The notes beneath the pieces were generated by a model. The model worked only from the letters and a program-made list of their open reading frames with translations. It was not told the DNA's origin and ran no database searches. A stretch of DNA of 64,000 nt, taken from contig NZ_CP066362.1 in the NCBI RefSeq assembly GCF_030323865.1, positions 1,364,001 to 1,428,000 of the forward strand, given 5' to 3'. Positions 56,955-64,000 of the stretch are shown here, in pieces (the stretch's first letter is position 1; each line of letters starts with the position of its first letter). The DNA comes from Pseudarthrobacter defluvii. Lineage in GTDB: Bacteria; Actinomycetota; Actinomycetes; Actinomycetales; Micrococcaceae. A program made the position numbers and the translations under genes.

Positions 56955-58133
56955 GTGACTGTTGCAGCAACTCCTCCCGCCCCCAAGCTGGAACTCCCGC
57001 CCCTGAAGCTGGGACCCATCACGGTTGACACCCCGGTGATCCTTGCCCCGATGGCCGGCATAACCAACTCCGCGTTCCGCAGGCTCTGCCGGGAGTACGG
57101 CGGCGGCATGTACGTGGCGGAGATGGTGACCTCCCGTGCGCTGGTGGAGCGGACGCCCGAATCCCTCCGCATCATTTCGCACGACGACGACGAAAAAGTC
57201 CGGTCCGTGCAGCTCTACGGCGTGGACCCGGGCACGGTGGGCGCCGCGGTGCGGATGCTCGTGGAGGAGAACCGGGCCGACCACATCGACCTCAACTTCG
57301 GCTGCCCCGTCCCCAAAGTGACCCGGCGCGGCGGCGGCTCGGCGCTGCCCTGGAAGATCGACCTCTTCACGTCCATCGTGCAGACCGCCGTCAAGGAGGC
57401 GTCCAAAGGCAACGTCCCGCTGACCATCAAGATGCGGAAGGGCATCGACGAGGACCACCTGACGTACCTCGACGCCGGGCGCATCGCCCGCGATTCCGGA
57501 GTTGCCGCCGTCGCCCTCCACGGCCGCACCGCCGCGCAGTTCTACTCGGGCCAGGCCGACTGGTCCGCCATCGCCCGGCTCCGCGAGGCGCTGCCCGACA
57601 TTCCCGTGCTGGGCAACGGCGACATCTGGTCCGCAGAGGATGCCGTCCGGATGGTCCGGGAGACCGGCGTGGACGGCGTGGTGGTGGGCCGCGGCTGCCA
57701 GGGCAGGCCCTGGCTCTTCGGTGACCTGCAGGCAGCGTTCGAGGGCAGCGAGGTCCGGCACCGCCCCAACCTCCGCCAGGTGGCCGAAGGTGTTTACCGG
57801 CACGCCGAACTGATGGTGGAAACCTTTGGTGATGAAGGCAAGGCGCTGCGCGAGATCCGCAAGCACATCGCCTGGTACTTCAAGGGCTACGTGGTGGGCG
57901 GGGAGCTGCGCACCCGGCTGGCCCTGGTCACCAGCCTCGAGGTGCTCCGGGACACCCTCGCCGAGCTGGACCTGGACTCGCCCTATCCGGGGGTGGATGC
58001 GGAAGGCCCGCGCGGCCGCGCAGGGTCGCCCAAGAAGCCCGCCCTGCCCAAGGACTGGCTGGACTCCCGTGCCCTGAACGATGACCAGTCCCGCAATATC
58101 GCCGCCGCCGAACTGGACGTTTCCGGTGGCTGA
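56955..58133 (+). CDS. dusB: tRNA-dihydrouridine synthase (DusB type)
   Basis: FMN enzyme (392 residues) reducing uridines in the tRNA D-loop. Barrel motifs: ILAPMAGITNSAFRRL, then HIDLNFGCPVPKVTRRGGGSAL with the catalytic Cys in the NFGCPVPK loop, LHGRTAAQFYSG, and GNGDIWS and GVVVGRGCQGRPW for FMN. The extended Lys/Pro-rich C-terminus is typical of actinobacterial members. The dgt gene starts eight bases before its stop. Confidence 0.93.
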   Translation: MTVAATPPAPKLELPPLKLGPITVDTPVILAPMAGITNSAFRRLCREYGGGMYVAEMVTSRALVERTPESLRIISHDDDEKVRSVQLYGVDPGTVGAAVRMLVEENRADHIDLNFGCPVPKVTRRGGGSALPWKIDLFTSIVQTAVKEASKGNVPLTIKMRKGIDEDHLTYLDAGRIARDSGVAAVALHGRTAAQFYSGQADWSAIARLREALPDIPVLGNGDIWSAEDAVRMVRETGVDGVVVGRGCQGRPWLFGDLQAAFEGSEVRHRPNLRQVAEGVYRHAELMVETFGDEGKALREIRKHIAWYFKGYVVGGELRTRLALVTSLEVLRDTLAELDLDSPYPGVDAEGPRGRAGSPKKPALPKDWLDSRALNDDQSRNIAAAELDVSGG

Positions 58134-59430
58134 AACACCGACTGCCGGAACTCCCACCGCAGCCCTGGCCCTGCCCGGCTACGACACGCACGATTCCGCC
58201 CGCTGGGTGGAGGAACCGCCCAAGAGCACCTACCGCTCGGACTTCGAACGGGACCGTGCCCGGGTGCTGCACTCCTCGGCGTTGCGGCGGCTTGGCGCCA
58301 AGACCCAGGTGGTGGCACCGGACACCGACGACTTTGTCCGCACCCGCCTCACCCACAGCCTGGAAGTCGCGCAGGTGGGCCGCGAGCTTGGCCGGGCCCT
58401 GGGCTGCGACCCGGACGTGGTGGACACGGCCTGCCTCAGCCACGATCTGGGCCACCCGCCCTTCGGCCACAACGGCGAATCGGCGCTGAATGAAGTGGCG
58501 CATGCCATCGGTGGTTTTGAAGGCAACGCCCAGACACTCCGCCTGCTCACCCGCCTGGAACCCAAGGTGCTCACGGCTGACGGCCACCCAGCCGGACTGA
58601 ACCTGACGCGGGCAAGCCTGGACGCGGCGTCGAAATATCCCTGGTCAGCCCTGGAAGCACCTGTCATCCACGGGCAGCGGACCAGCAAGTTCGGCGCCTA
58701 CGAGGATGACCTCCCCATCTTCAACTGGATCCGGGAAGGAGCCCCGGAACGCCGTACCTGCCTGGAAGCGCAGGTGATGGACCTGGCGGACGATATCTCC
58801 TACTCCGTACACGACGTGGAGGACGCGATCGTTGCCGGCCACTTCCAGCTGCGCTGGATGGACAACCCGGACCACCGCGCCCGCGTGGTGGGCTACGCCA
58901 AGCAGTGGTACCTGCCGCACAACGACCCCGCAGCCATCGACGCCGCACTGGCCCGGCTGGAGGCCACCGACGTGTGGGTCCGCGAAGCCGACGGCAGCCG
59001 CAAATCCATGGCTGCCCTGAAGAACATGACCAGCCAGCTGATCGGCAGGTTCTGCCAGTCCGCCCTGGAGACCACCCGCGCGGTCTACGGCCCGGAAAAC
59101 CTGACGCGCTACAACGCCGAACTCATTGTTCCGGACGAGACCGTCATGGAAATCGCGGTCATGAAGGGCCTTGCCACCACCTTCGTCATGACCACCGAAC
59201 ACCGGCAGCCCATCTACGAGCGCCAGCGGGAAGTGCTCCATGCCCTGGTCACGGCCCTCAGCGCCACCGGTGACCGGCACCTGGAGCCGATGTTTGCAGC
59301 GGACTGGCGGGCAGCGGACGACGACGGCAAGCGCCTTCGCGTGGTCATCGACCAGGTGGCTTCGCTCACCGACGGGTCGGCCCTGGCAATGTACGAGCGC
59401 CTGGTGGGGAGCCTGCCCTCGCTCTGGTGA
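58126..59430 (+). CDS. dgt: Deoxyguanosinetriphosphate triphosphohydrolase-like protein
   Basis: HD-domain dNTPase of 434 residues. Metal ligands: LTHSLEVAQVG (His), SHDLGHPPFGHNGE (His-Asp) and the later DLADDISYSVHDVEDA (Asp). It hydrolyses dNTPs to nucleosides and triphosphate in relatives. I choose the GTG at 58126, which overlaps the dusB stop; an upstream ATG at 58081 lies far inside dusB. Organised with dusB and dnaG nearby, as in many actinobacteria. Confidence 0.93.
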   Translation: MAETPTAGTPTAALALPGYDTHDSARWVEEPPKSTYRSDFERDRARVLHSSALRRLGAKTQVVAPDTDDFVRTRLTHSLEVAQVGRELGRALGCDPDVVDTACLSHDLGHPPFGHNGESALNEVAHAIGGFEGNAQTLRLLTRLEPKVLTADGHPAGLNLTRASLDAASKYPWSALEAPVIHGQRTSKFGAYEDDLPIFNWIREGAPERRTCLEAQVMDLADDISYSVHDVEDAIVAGHFQLRWMDNPDHRARVVGYAKQWYLPHNDPAAIDAALARLEATDVWVREADGSRKSMAALKNMTSQLIGRFCQSALETTRAVYGPENLTRYNAELIVPDETVMEIAVMKGLATTFVMTTEHRQPIYERQREVLHALVTALSATGDRHLEPMFAADWRAADDDGKRLRVVIDQVASLTDGSALAMYERLVGSLPSLW

Positions 59431-59518
59431 ACCGGCCCGTACCCCGTGCGGGGAAACTCCTCGACGTCCTCCTGATCAACAGCTTCCTTAAAGCATCTAC
59501 ACAGGAAGGAAGCGCACC

Positions 59519-59542
59519 ATGGGAGGAAAGGCAGGCCGCTAG
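59519..59542 (+). other. Possible seven-codon leader ORF MGGKAGR
   Basis: A strong AGGAAGGA ribosome-type site (59502-59509) precedes an ATG whose frame encodes MGGKAGR and stops 15 bases before the next gene. It could be a leader peptide or a chance frame. Confidence 0.2.
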
Positions 59543-59557
59543 GAACGGGAGCAGGTC

Positions 59558-59929
59558 ATGAGTACTCGAAGCAGGGGCAAGCGGCTGGCCACCGGAATCA
59601 CCGCAGCGGTGGGCGTTGGCAGCTTCGCTGCTGCAGGCGTGGCCGCATCCGCTGTCTATGCCGCGACTCCTTCCGTGATTGCCAGGACAACCGCGGGTAC
59701 GGACAGCAGCAGGCAGGACGGCGGTACGCAGGGGAGCACGCCAAAGTCCGGCTCCGGCCGCTCGGATGACGACGGTTACGGCACCCGGCAGGACAGCGGC
59801 ACCGGCCAGAACAGCGGCACCCAGAATGGTGGCTCGCGGCGCTCGAAGAGCTACGGCAACAACGGCAGCACCAGCCCGGTCCAGCCCGGAAAGGGCGGCA
59901 CCATCCACGGAAGGTCCTCAGGGTCCTGA
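59558..59929 (+). CDS. Small exported Ser/Gly-rich protein at the head of the ApbE module
   Basis: 123 residues, no known domain. A positively charged N-terminus and a hydrophobic stretch (TGITAAVGVGSFAAAGVAAS) suggest export or a membrane anchor; the rest is Ser, Gly, Asp and Asn rich and probably disordered. FMN-binding proteins in related ApbE clusters have such N-termini followed by a flavinylated domain; here that domain and any DxxSGAT-like motif are absent. It may be a remnant (inference). ApbE starts one base after its stop. Confidence 0.6.
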   Translation: MSTRSRGKRLATGITAAVGVGSFAAAGVAASAVYAATPSVIARTTAGTDSSRQDGGTQGSTPKSGSGRSDDDGYGTRQDSGTGQNSGTQNGGSRRSKSYGNNGSTSPVQPGKGGTIHGRSSGS

Positions 59930-59930
59930 C

Positions 59931-61040
59931 GTGGCCGCTTCAGACACCACCCATCGCATGGGGGCCCGGGAATCCGCAGCGGCCCCCGAACACGAAGCCG
60001 CACTGGCTCCCACAGCACAATCCAACTGGATCGTATGGGAACTCGAGGCAGCCGTCACGGTGACCGCGCCCGGCCTGCTGCATGATGCGGAAGAGATTGT
60101 TCGTCAGGTGCTGGCGGCGGTGGACCATGCCTGCAGCCGTTTCCGCGCCGACTCGGAACTGGTGGCGCTTCAGCCCGGAATGGCATCTGGCGTCAGGGTG
60201 AGTCCCACGTTCCGGCTGCTCGTGGAGCGCGCCCTTGACGCTGCCAGGATGACCGGCGGCGCTGTTGATCCCACTCTCGGAGCGGATCTGGCCGCCCTGG
60301 GCCACGGTCCGGATATTCCGGGTGAACACTCCGACCCGCCAAACACAGCGGGCAGCCCGGGAATCCGGAGCGTGCCCGTATCGCCGGTGCCTTCGCCCCC
60401 GGGCCCGGTGCCGCCGCCGGCACCGCGGGCGCCAGGCTGGCCGCAGGTCCATGTCGACGGCGACGTGCTGACCGTCCCGGCCGGGCTTCGCCTCGACCTG
60501 GGTGCAACGGCCAAGGCCGTCGCAGCGGATCTCGCCGCTGCTGAAGTGCACCGGCGGCTGGGCTGCGGAGTCCTGGTAAGCCTGGGTGGAGACCTGGCCA
60601 GCGCAGGACCCGGCCCGCAGGACGAGCAGTCGGAGGCCAAGTCCGGCCAGTGGCAGATCCTGGTGCAGGACCTTCCTGCCGACCCCGCCCAGCACATTTC
60701 GCTGGCTCCGGGATTTGCCCTGGCAACCTCCAGCACGCAAAAGCGCCGCTGGCTCCACGAAGGCACCCAGGTGCACCACATCCTCGATCCCCGTTTTGGC
60801 TTGCCCGCGGAACCGGTGTGGCGCTCGGTGACCGTGGCGGCGCCTACCTGCCTGGAGGCGAACGCCTTCAGCACCGGGGCGATCGTCCGGGGCTTCAAAG
60901 CCCTCGAGTGGTTCCGGGCCGAGGGCATATCCGCCCGGCTCGTGGACAGCCGCGGCAGGGTGGCGGCAACCGGAGACTGGCCCGCCCAAAACTACCTCCC
61001 AGCCGAAAGCTCCAGCAGGGGAGGCCTGCGCCGTGGATGA
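59931..61040 (+). CDS. apbE: FAD:protein FMN transferase (ApbE family)
   Basis: Attaches FMN from FAD covalently to Thr or Ser of target proteins, normally outside the membrane or in periplasmic-type proteins. Family motifs: FRADSELVALQPG, GGAVDPTLGADLAALG, and the FAD/Mg region RLDLGATAKAVAADLAA with LVSLGGDLASAGP; a later HHILDPRFGLPAEP. It is 369 residues with a Pro-rich insert (about 120-170). No clear signal peptide or lipobox is seen at the GTG start. It overlaps the next gene by eight bases. Confidence 0.9.
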   Translation: MAASDTTHRMGARESAAAPEHEAALAPTAQSNWIVWELEAAVTVTAPGLLHDAEEIVRQVLAAVDHACSRFRADSELVALQPGMASGVRVSPTFRLLVERALDAARMTGGAVDPTLGADLAALGHGPDIPGEHSDPPNTAGSPGIRSVPVSPVPSPPGPVPPPAPRAPGWPQVHVDGDVLTVPAGLRLDLGATAKAVAADLAAAEVHRRLGCGVLVSLGGDLASAGPGPQDEQSEAKSGQWQILVQDLPADPAQHISLAPGFALATSSTQKRRWLHEGTQVHHILDPRFGLPAEPVWRSVTVAAPTCLEANAFSTGAIVRGFKALEWFRAEGISARLVDSRGRVAATGDWPAQNYLPAESSSRGGLRRG

Positions 61041-61590
61041 GGCAATGTGGGCTTTCGGACGCGTCAGTGGCTTCGTGTCACTGGCGCTGTTTACCGCGTC
61101 GGTGCTGCTGGGCATCCTGAACCGGTCAGGCCGGCCACTGCTGGTGTTGCCGCGGTTCTCCATCAGCCTCCTGCACCGGAACATTGCCCTGCTCGCCACG
61201 GTTTTCCTGGGGCTGCACGTTGGATCCCTGCTCCTTGACTCCTTTGCCAAGCTCAATCCCGTGGATATGGTGGTGCCGTTCCTGGGGTCGTACCAGCCGT
61301 TCTGGCAGGGGCTGGGCACGGTCGCCCTGGACCTGGTCCTGGCCGTCGTGGTCACGGCGTTGCTGCGGCATCGTATCGGGCAGCGCACCTTCAGGGCCGT
61401 CCACTGGCTCAGCTATGGCGTTTGGCCCGTGGCCATGGCCCACGCCCTCGGAAACGGCACTGACGTGTCAAGCGGATGGTTCCTCCTGCTGGCTGCGGCG
61501 TCCGCAGTGGCTGTTGCCGCTGCCCTGATGTGGCGGCTGAGCCCGTCCTTCCTCGAAACCTTCCGCGCCAGGCAAGGAAACCTCCCTTGA
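61033..61590 (+). CDS. Ferric-reductase-like heme membrane protein
   Basis: Six-helix membrane protein (185 residues) resembling the ferric-reductase/MsrQ transmembrane domain. Candidate heme-b histidines lie in LLHRNIALL, LGLHVGSLL, AVHWLSYG and AMAHALGNG, two on each of the central helices. No FAD/NAD domain is attached, so electrons must come from another subunit, probably the NuoF-like protein and ferredoxin encoded next (inference). GTG start; ATGA-like coupling with apbE. Confidence 0.85.
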   Translation: MDEAMWAFGRVSGFVSLALFTASVLLGILNRSGRPLLVLPRFSISLLHRNIALLATVFLGLHVGSLLLDSFAKLNPVDMVVPFLGSYQPFWQGLGTVALDLVLAVVVTALLRHRIGQRTFRAVHWLSYGVWPVAMAHALGNGTDVSSGWFLLLAAASAVAVAAALMWRLSPSFLETFRARQGNLP

Positions 61591-62990
61591 GCCAACCCCG
61601 TGACAGCTACCCCCAGACGTCCCAGGACAACTACCAGGACAGCTACCAGGGCCGTCAGCACAACGGCCACCAGGACGCGTACACTCCCGTGCCCCGCCAG
61701 GGGCCGGGCGGAAGTTACCGGGACGGCATCCAGGACAGTATCCGCCAGGAGCCGCGCCTCCTGGCGGCAGGCCCCGATGCAGGCTGGGCCCGGCACCTGG
61801 ACACTTTCGGCCAGTGGGAGCCGCAGGCGGCAGGTCCGGGTCTCCTGGAAGTGCTCGCTGAATCCGGGCTGACCGGCCGCGGCGGAGCCGCATTCGAAAC
61901 CTGGCGCAAGGCCACTGCAACTGCCGGTACCGGGCGAAAGGGTTTGTTCGCCGCCCGGCCCGTGGTGATTGCCAACGGCGCCGAGGGCGAACCGCTCAGC
62001 TTCAAGGACCGGACACTCCTCGCCCACGCGCCCCACCTTGTCATTGACGGGTTGATCGCCCTCGCCGCCGCCCTGGGCCAGACAGGCGGCAGGACAAGCA
62101 GCCAGACAAGCGCGGGCGGCACAAGCATGTACGTTTACGCCCCGGCGGCCAGCCTGCCCCGTGTGAAGCAAGCCCTCGGGGAGCGTCCGGGCGGCAAAAA
62201 GATACGGGTAGTGCAGGCTCCCGAAACGTTCATCTCCGGTGAGTCGAGCGCCGTCGTCAACATGATCGAGAACGGTACCGCCCTGCCCACGGACCAGCGC
62301 CGGCGCCTCAGCGAGTCAGGCCTGAACGGCCGCCCCACGCTGGTGGTCAATGTCGAGACCCTGGCCCAGGTGGCCCTGATCGCCCGCTACGGCGCGCAGT
62401 GGTTCCGGCAGGCGGGCACCGCCACCGATCCCGGCACCAGGCTGGTGTCCGTGTCCGGTCCAGCCCCCACAAGGGACGTAGTGCTGGAGGTACCGGGCGG
62501 GGTGCAACTTTCCGCCGTCCTGAAGGAAGCCGGAATGGATCCGGGATCCTTATCCGCCGTCCTGGTGGGCGGGTACCACGGCCGGTGGGTGCGGCCGGCG
62601 GACCACGCCCTCACACCCGCAGGAGCGCCGGGCCGGGCAGTCCGCCCGGGTGCGGGAGTTATCCATGCCCTGGACCTGCAGACCTGCGGGATCCAGGCCA
62701 CGGCCCGGATCCTCAACTACCTGGCCGGCCAGTCCGCCCGGCAGTGCGGCCCCTGCATGTTCGGGCTGCCGGCCATGGCGTCCGTCCTCAACCGCATCGC
62801 CGGAGGCGAAACAAATCCGCGGCTTAGCTCCGAGCTGGACCGCCTGGGGCGTCTGGTTTCCGGGCGCGGCGCATGCCGCCATCCCGAAGGGACCACCGGA
62901 ATGGTCAGCAGCGCGCTGGAGGTCTTCGCCGCTGACTTCCGCGCCCATCTGTCCGGCTACTGCACAGTCCCGGGAGGCGTGGCGGCATGA
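61587..62990 (+). CDS. NuoF-like NADH-binding flavo-iron-sulfur protein
   Basis: 467 residues resembling the 51-kDa NuoF subunit. NADH/FMN motifs GLTGRGGAAFETWRK and ANGAEGEPLSFKDRTLL, then an SLBB-like part. The FeS site has Cys387 and Cys390 (RQCGPC) and Cys430 (GACRHPEG), but the first ligand of the usual CxxCxxC is Ala384 (SARQC), leaving three cysteines. The first 45 residues are a Gln/Tyr/Asp-rich low-complexity extension. The TTG start overlaps the preceding TGA (TTGA) and has AAGGAAA in front. It likely passes electrons to the adjacent ferredoxin. Confidence 0.85.
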   Translation: MSQPRDSYPQTSQDNYQDSYQGRQHNGHQDAYTPVPRQGPGGSYRDGIQDSIRQEPRLLAAGPDAGWARHLDTFGQWEPQAAGPGLLEVLAESGLTGRGGAAFETWRKATATAGTGRKGLFAARPVVIANGAEGEPLSFKDRTLLAHAPHLVIDGLIALAAALGQTGGRTSSQTSAGGTSMYVYAPAASLPRVKQALGERPGGKKIRVVQAPETFISGESSAVVNMIENGTALPTDQRRRLSESGLNGRPTLVVNVETLAQVALIARYGAQWFRQAGTATDPGTRLVSVSGPAPTRDVVLEVPGGVQLSAVLKEAGMDPGSLSAVLVGGYHGRWVRPADHALTPAGAPGRAVRPGAGVIHALDLQTCGIQATARILNYLAGQSARQCGPCMFGLPAMASVLNRIAGGETNPRLSSELDRLGRLVSGRGACRHPEGTTGMVSSALEVFAADFRAHLSGYCTVPGGVAA

Positions 62991-63259
62991 AAACGTACCT
63001 GCACATCGACTGGACCAGCTGCGACGGCCGCGGCCTGTGCTCAGAGCTGCTTCCCGGAGTGCTCGACAGGGACGACTGGGGCTACCCGGTGGCACGCGGC
63101 AAGGTGGGCCGTGACCGCACGGACATTCCGCTGCGGGACGCCGACCGGGACGCCGCGCAGGAGGCCGTCTTCCTTTGTCCCAAGCTTGCCCTCAGCCTGG
63201 TGGAGCGCGCGGCGCCCGCAGCGGGACAGCGGACGCCGGACGGGACGCCCGGCCGGTAG
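62987..63259 (+). CDS. [3Fe-4S]-type ferredoxin
   Basis: Small ferredoxin (90 residues) with C12-x5-C18 and C64-P, the three-cysteine pattern of actinobacterial [3Fe-4S] ferredoxins (SCDGRGLC, FLCPKLAL). ATGA overlap with the NuoF-like gene. Probably the electron carrier between NADH oxidation and the membrane heme protein or another acceptor. Confidence 0.88.
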   Translation: MKTYLHIDWTSCDGRGLCSELLPGVLDRDDWGYPVARGKVGRDRTDIPLRDADRDAAQEAVFLCPKLALSLVERAAPAAGQRTPDGTPGR

Positions 63260-63288
63260 CCCTGCCAGTGGCACCAAGCCAGTGACAC

Positions 63289-63300
63289 TAAGATTGCTGT
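63289..63300 (+). promoter_or_regulatory. Candidate leaderless promoter of dnaG
   Basis: TAAGAT, six bases, then the GTG at 63301; no ribosome site. Confidence 0.5.
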
Positions 63301-64000
63301 GTGGCTGGGCTGATCAAACGTGAAGATATCGATGAAGTACGCCAGCGCACGGACATCAAGGAAGTTGTTGACGGCTACGTGACGCTCAAGGGCGCCGGGC
63401 TGGGCACCTTCAAGGGTCTGTGCCCCTTCCACGACGAGCGCTCGCCGTCCTTCACCGTCCGTCCCCAGGTGGGCCGGTACCACTGTTTCGGCTGTGGCGA
63501 GGACGGCGACGTCATCGCCTTCGTGCAAAAGCAGGACCACAGCTCCTTCCAGGAAGCCGTGGAAAAGCTCGCTGCCCGGATCGGCTACGAGCTCCGGTAT
63601 GAGGATGGCGGGACCGGACCCAACCGCGAGGAAGTGGGCCGGCGCCAGCGGCTGCTTGACGCGCACAAGATCGCCGACGAGTTCTTCCGCGCCCAACTGC
63701 TCACCCCCGGTGCGGCGGAGGCCCGGAACTTCCTGTTCGGCCGGGGTTTCGACAGGGCTGCCGCCGAACACTTTGGCTGCGGCTACGCTCCGCAGGGCTG
63801 GGACGCGCTCCTGAAGCACCTTCGCGGCCGTGGCTTCACCGATGCCGAGCTCAAGCTCACCGGCATGTTCAGCGAAGGAAACCGGGGCATCTACGACCGC
63901 TTCCGCGGCCGCCTCATCTGGCCCATCAAGGACATGGCCGGCGACACCATCGGCTTCGGCGCCCGCAAGCTCTACGAGGACGACCAGGGCCCCAAATACC
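63301..64000 (+). CDS. dnaG: DNA primase (3' partial)
   Basis: Makes RNA primers at the replication fork. The N-terminal zinc finger is complete: Cys41-x2-His44 (CPFHDERSPSF) and Cys62-x2-Cys65 (HCFGCGEDGDV). The start of the TOPRIM/catalytic core is reached (GRLIWPIKDMAGDTIGFGAR) and the gene runs off the window end. The GTG start follows a leaderless-type promoter. Confidence 0.97.
   Translation, partial: MAGLIKREDIDEVRQRTDIKEVVDGYVTLKGAGLGTFKGLCPFHDERSPSFTVRPQVGRYHCFGCGEDGDVIAFVQKQDHSSFQEAVEKLAARIGYELRYEDGGTGPNREEVGRRQRLLDAHKIADEFFRAQLLTPGAAEARNFLFGRGFDRAAAEHFGCGYAPQGWDALLKHLRGRGFTDAELKLTGMFSEGNRGIYDRFRGRLIWPIKDMAGDTIGFGARKLYEDDQGPKY

Overview
The window is high-GC actinobacterial chromosome. 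Dense co-directional genes with ATGA overlaps, GTG/TTG starts, SAM-IV riboswitches, gatCAB, a DUF222/HNH endonuclease gene and many candidate leaderless promoters point to Micrococcaceae, most likely Arthrobacter or Pseudarthrobacter. This is an inference from gene content; no 16S or other marker is present. I see no tRNA, rRNA, CRISPR, insertion sequence or prophage. The only clearly mobile-type gene is a frameshifted DUF222/HNH gene.

Layout. (1) 1-15052: a membrane-signalling and secretion-type island. It runs transglutaminase-like TgpA protein, RDD/FHA protein, PP2C phosphatase, FHA protein, transmembrane Ser/Thr kinase, degenerate FHA/winged-helix protein, then a 1481-residue EccC/EssC-type FtsK ATPase, with a proline-rich surface protein behind it. 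Nearly every junction overlaps, so it reads as one operon. (2) 15152-19304: ligA, an inositol-monophosphatase-family gene, a GNAT gene and a RidA gene. (3) 19392-23463: CitA/CitB-type two-component system divergent from a citrate:cation symporter. (4) 23566-26981: gatC-gatA-gatB. (5) 27188-35477: a secreted protein, then LysR divergent from threonine catabolism (tdh, kbl), a FAD amine oxidase, hutI, a DeoR regulator and a CPBP membrane protein. (6) 35539-37519: the DUF222/HNH pseudogene with long palindromes. (7) 38159-41150: methionine synthesis, metY and metX, each behind its own SAM-IV riboswitch. (8) 41175-47365: MHS transporter plus Zn-alcohol dehydrogenase, LysR, and mmsB-mmsA of valine degradation. 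(9) 47410-55275: SHOCT protein, hydrolases, S4 protein, DMT transporter, glyS, acetyl- and acyltransferases. (10) 55331-64000: yibE, dusB, dgt, a five-gene electron-transfer module (small exported protein, ApbE, ferric-reductase-like membrane protein, NuoF-like protein, ferredoxin) and the start of dnaG.

The most interesting parts are the first island and the ApbE/NuoF-like module. In the island the transglutaminase has lost its catalytic Cys, and a short Thr-x-x-Arg motif recurs in the disordered linkers of the kinase and FHA proteins. In the ApbE/NuoF-like module no flavin acceptor is visible and the FeS ligand set is altered. Regulation is unusually readable: at least ten genes have a -10 hexamer exactly six bases before the start codon, and two LysR-type dyads share a core.
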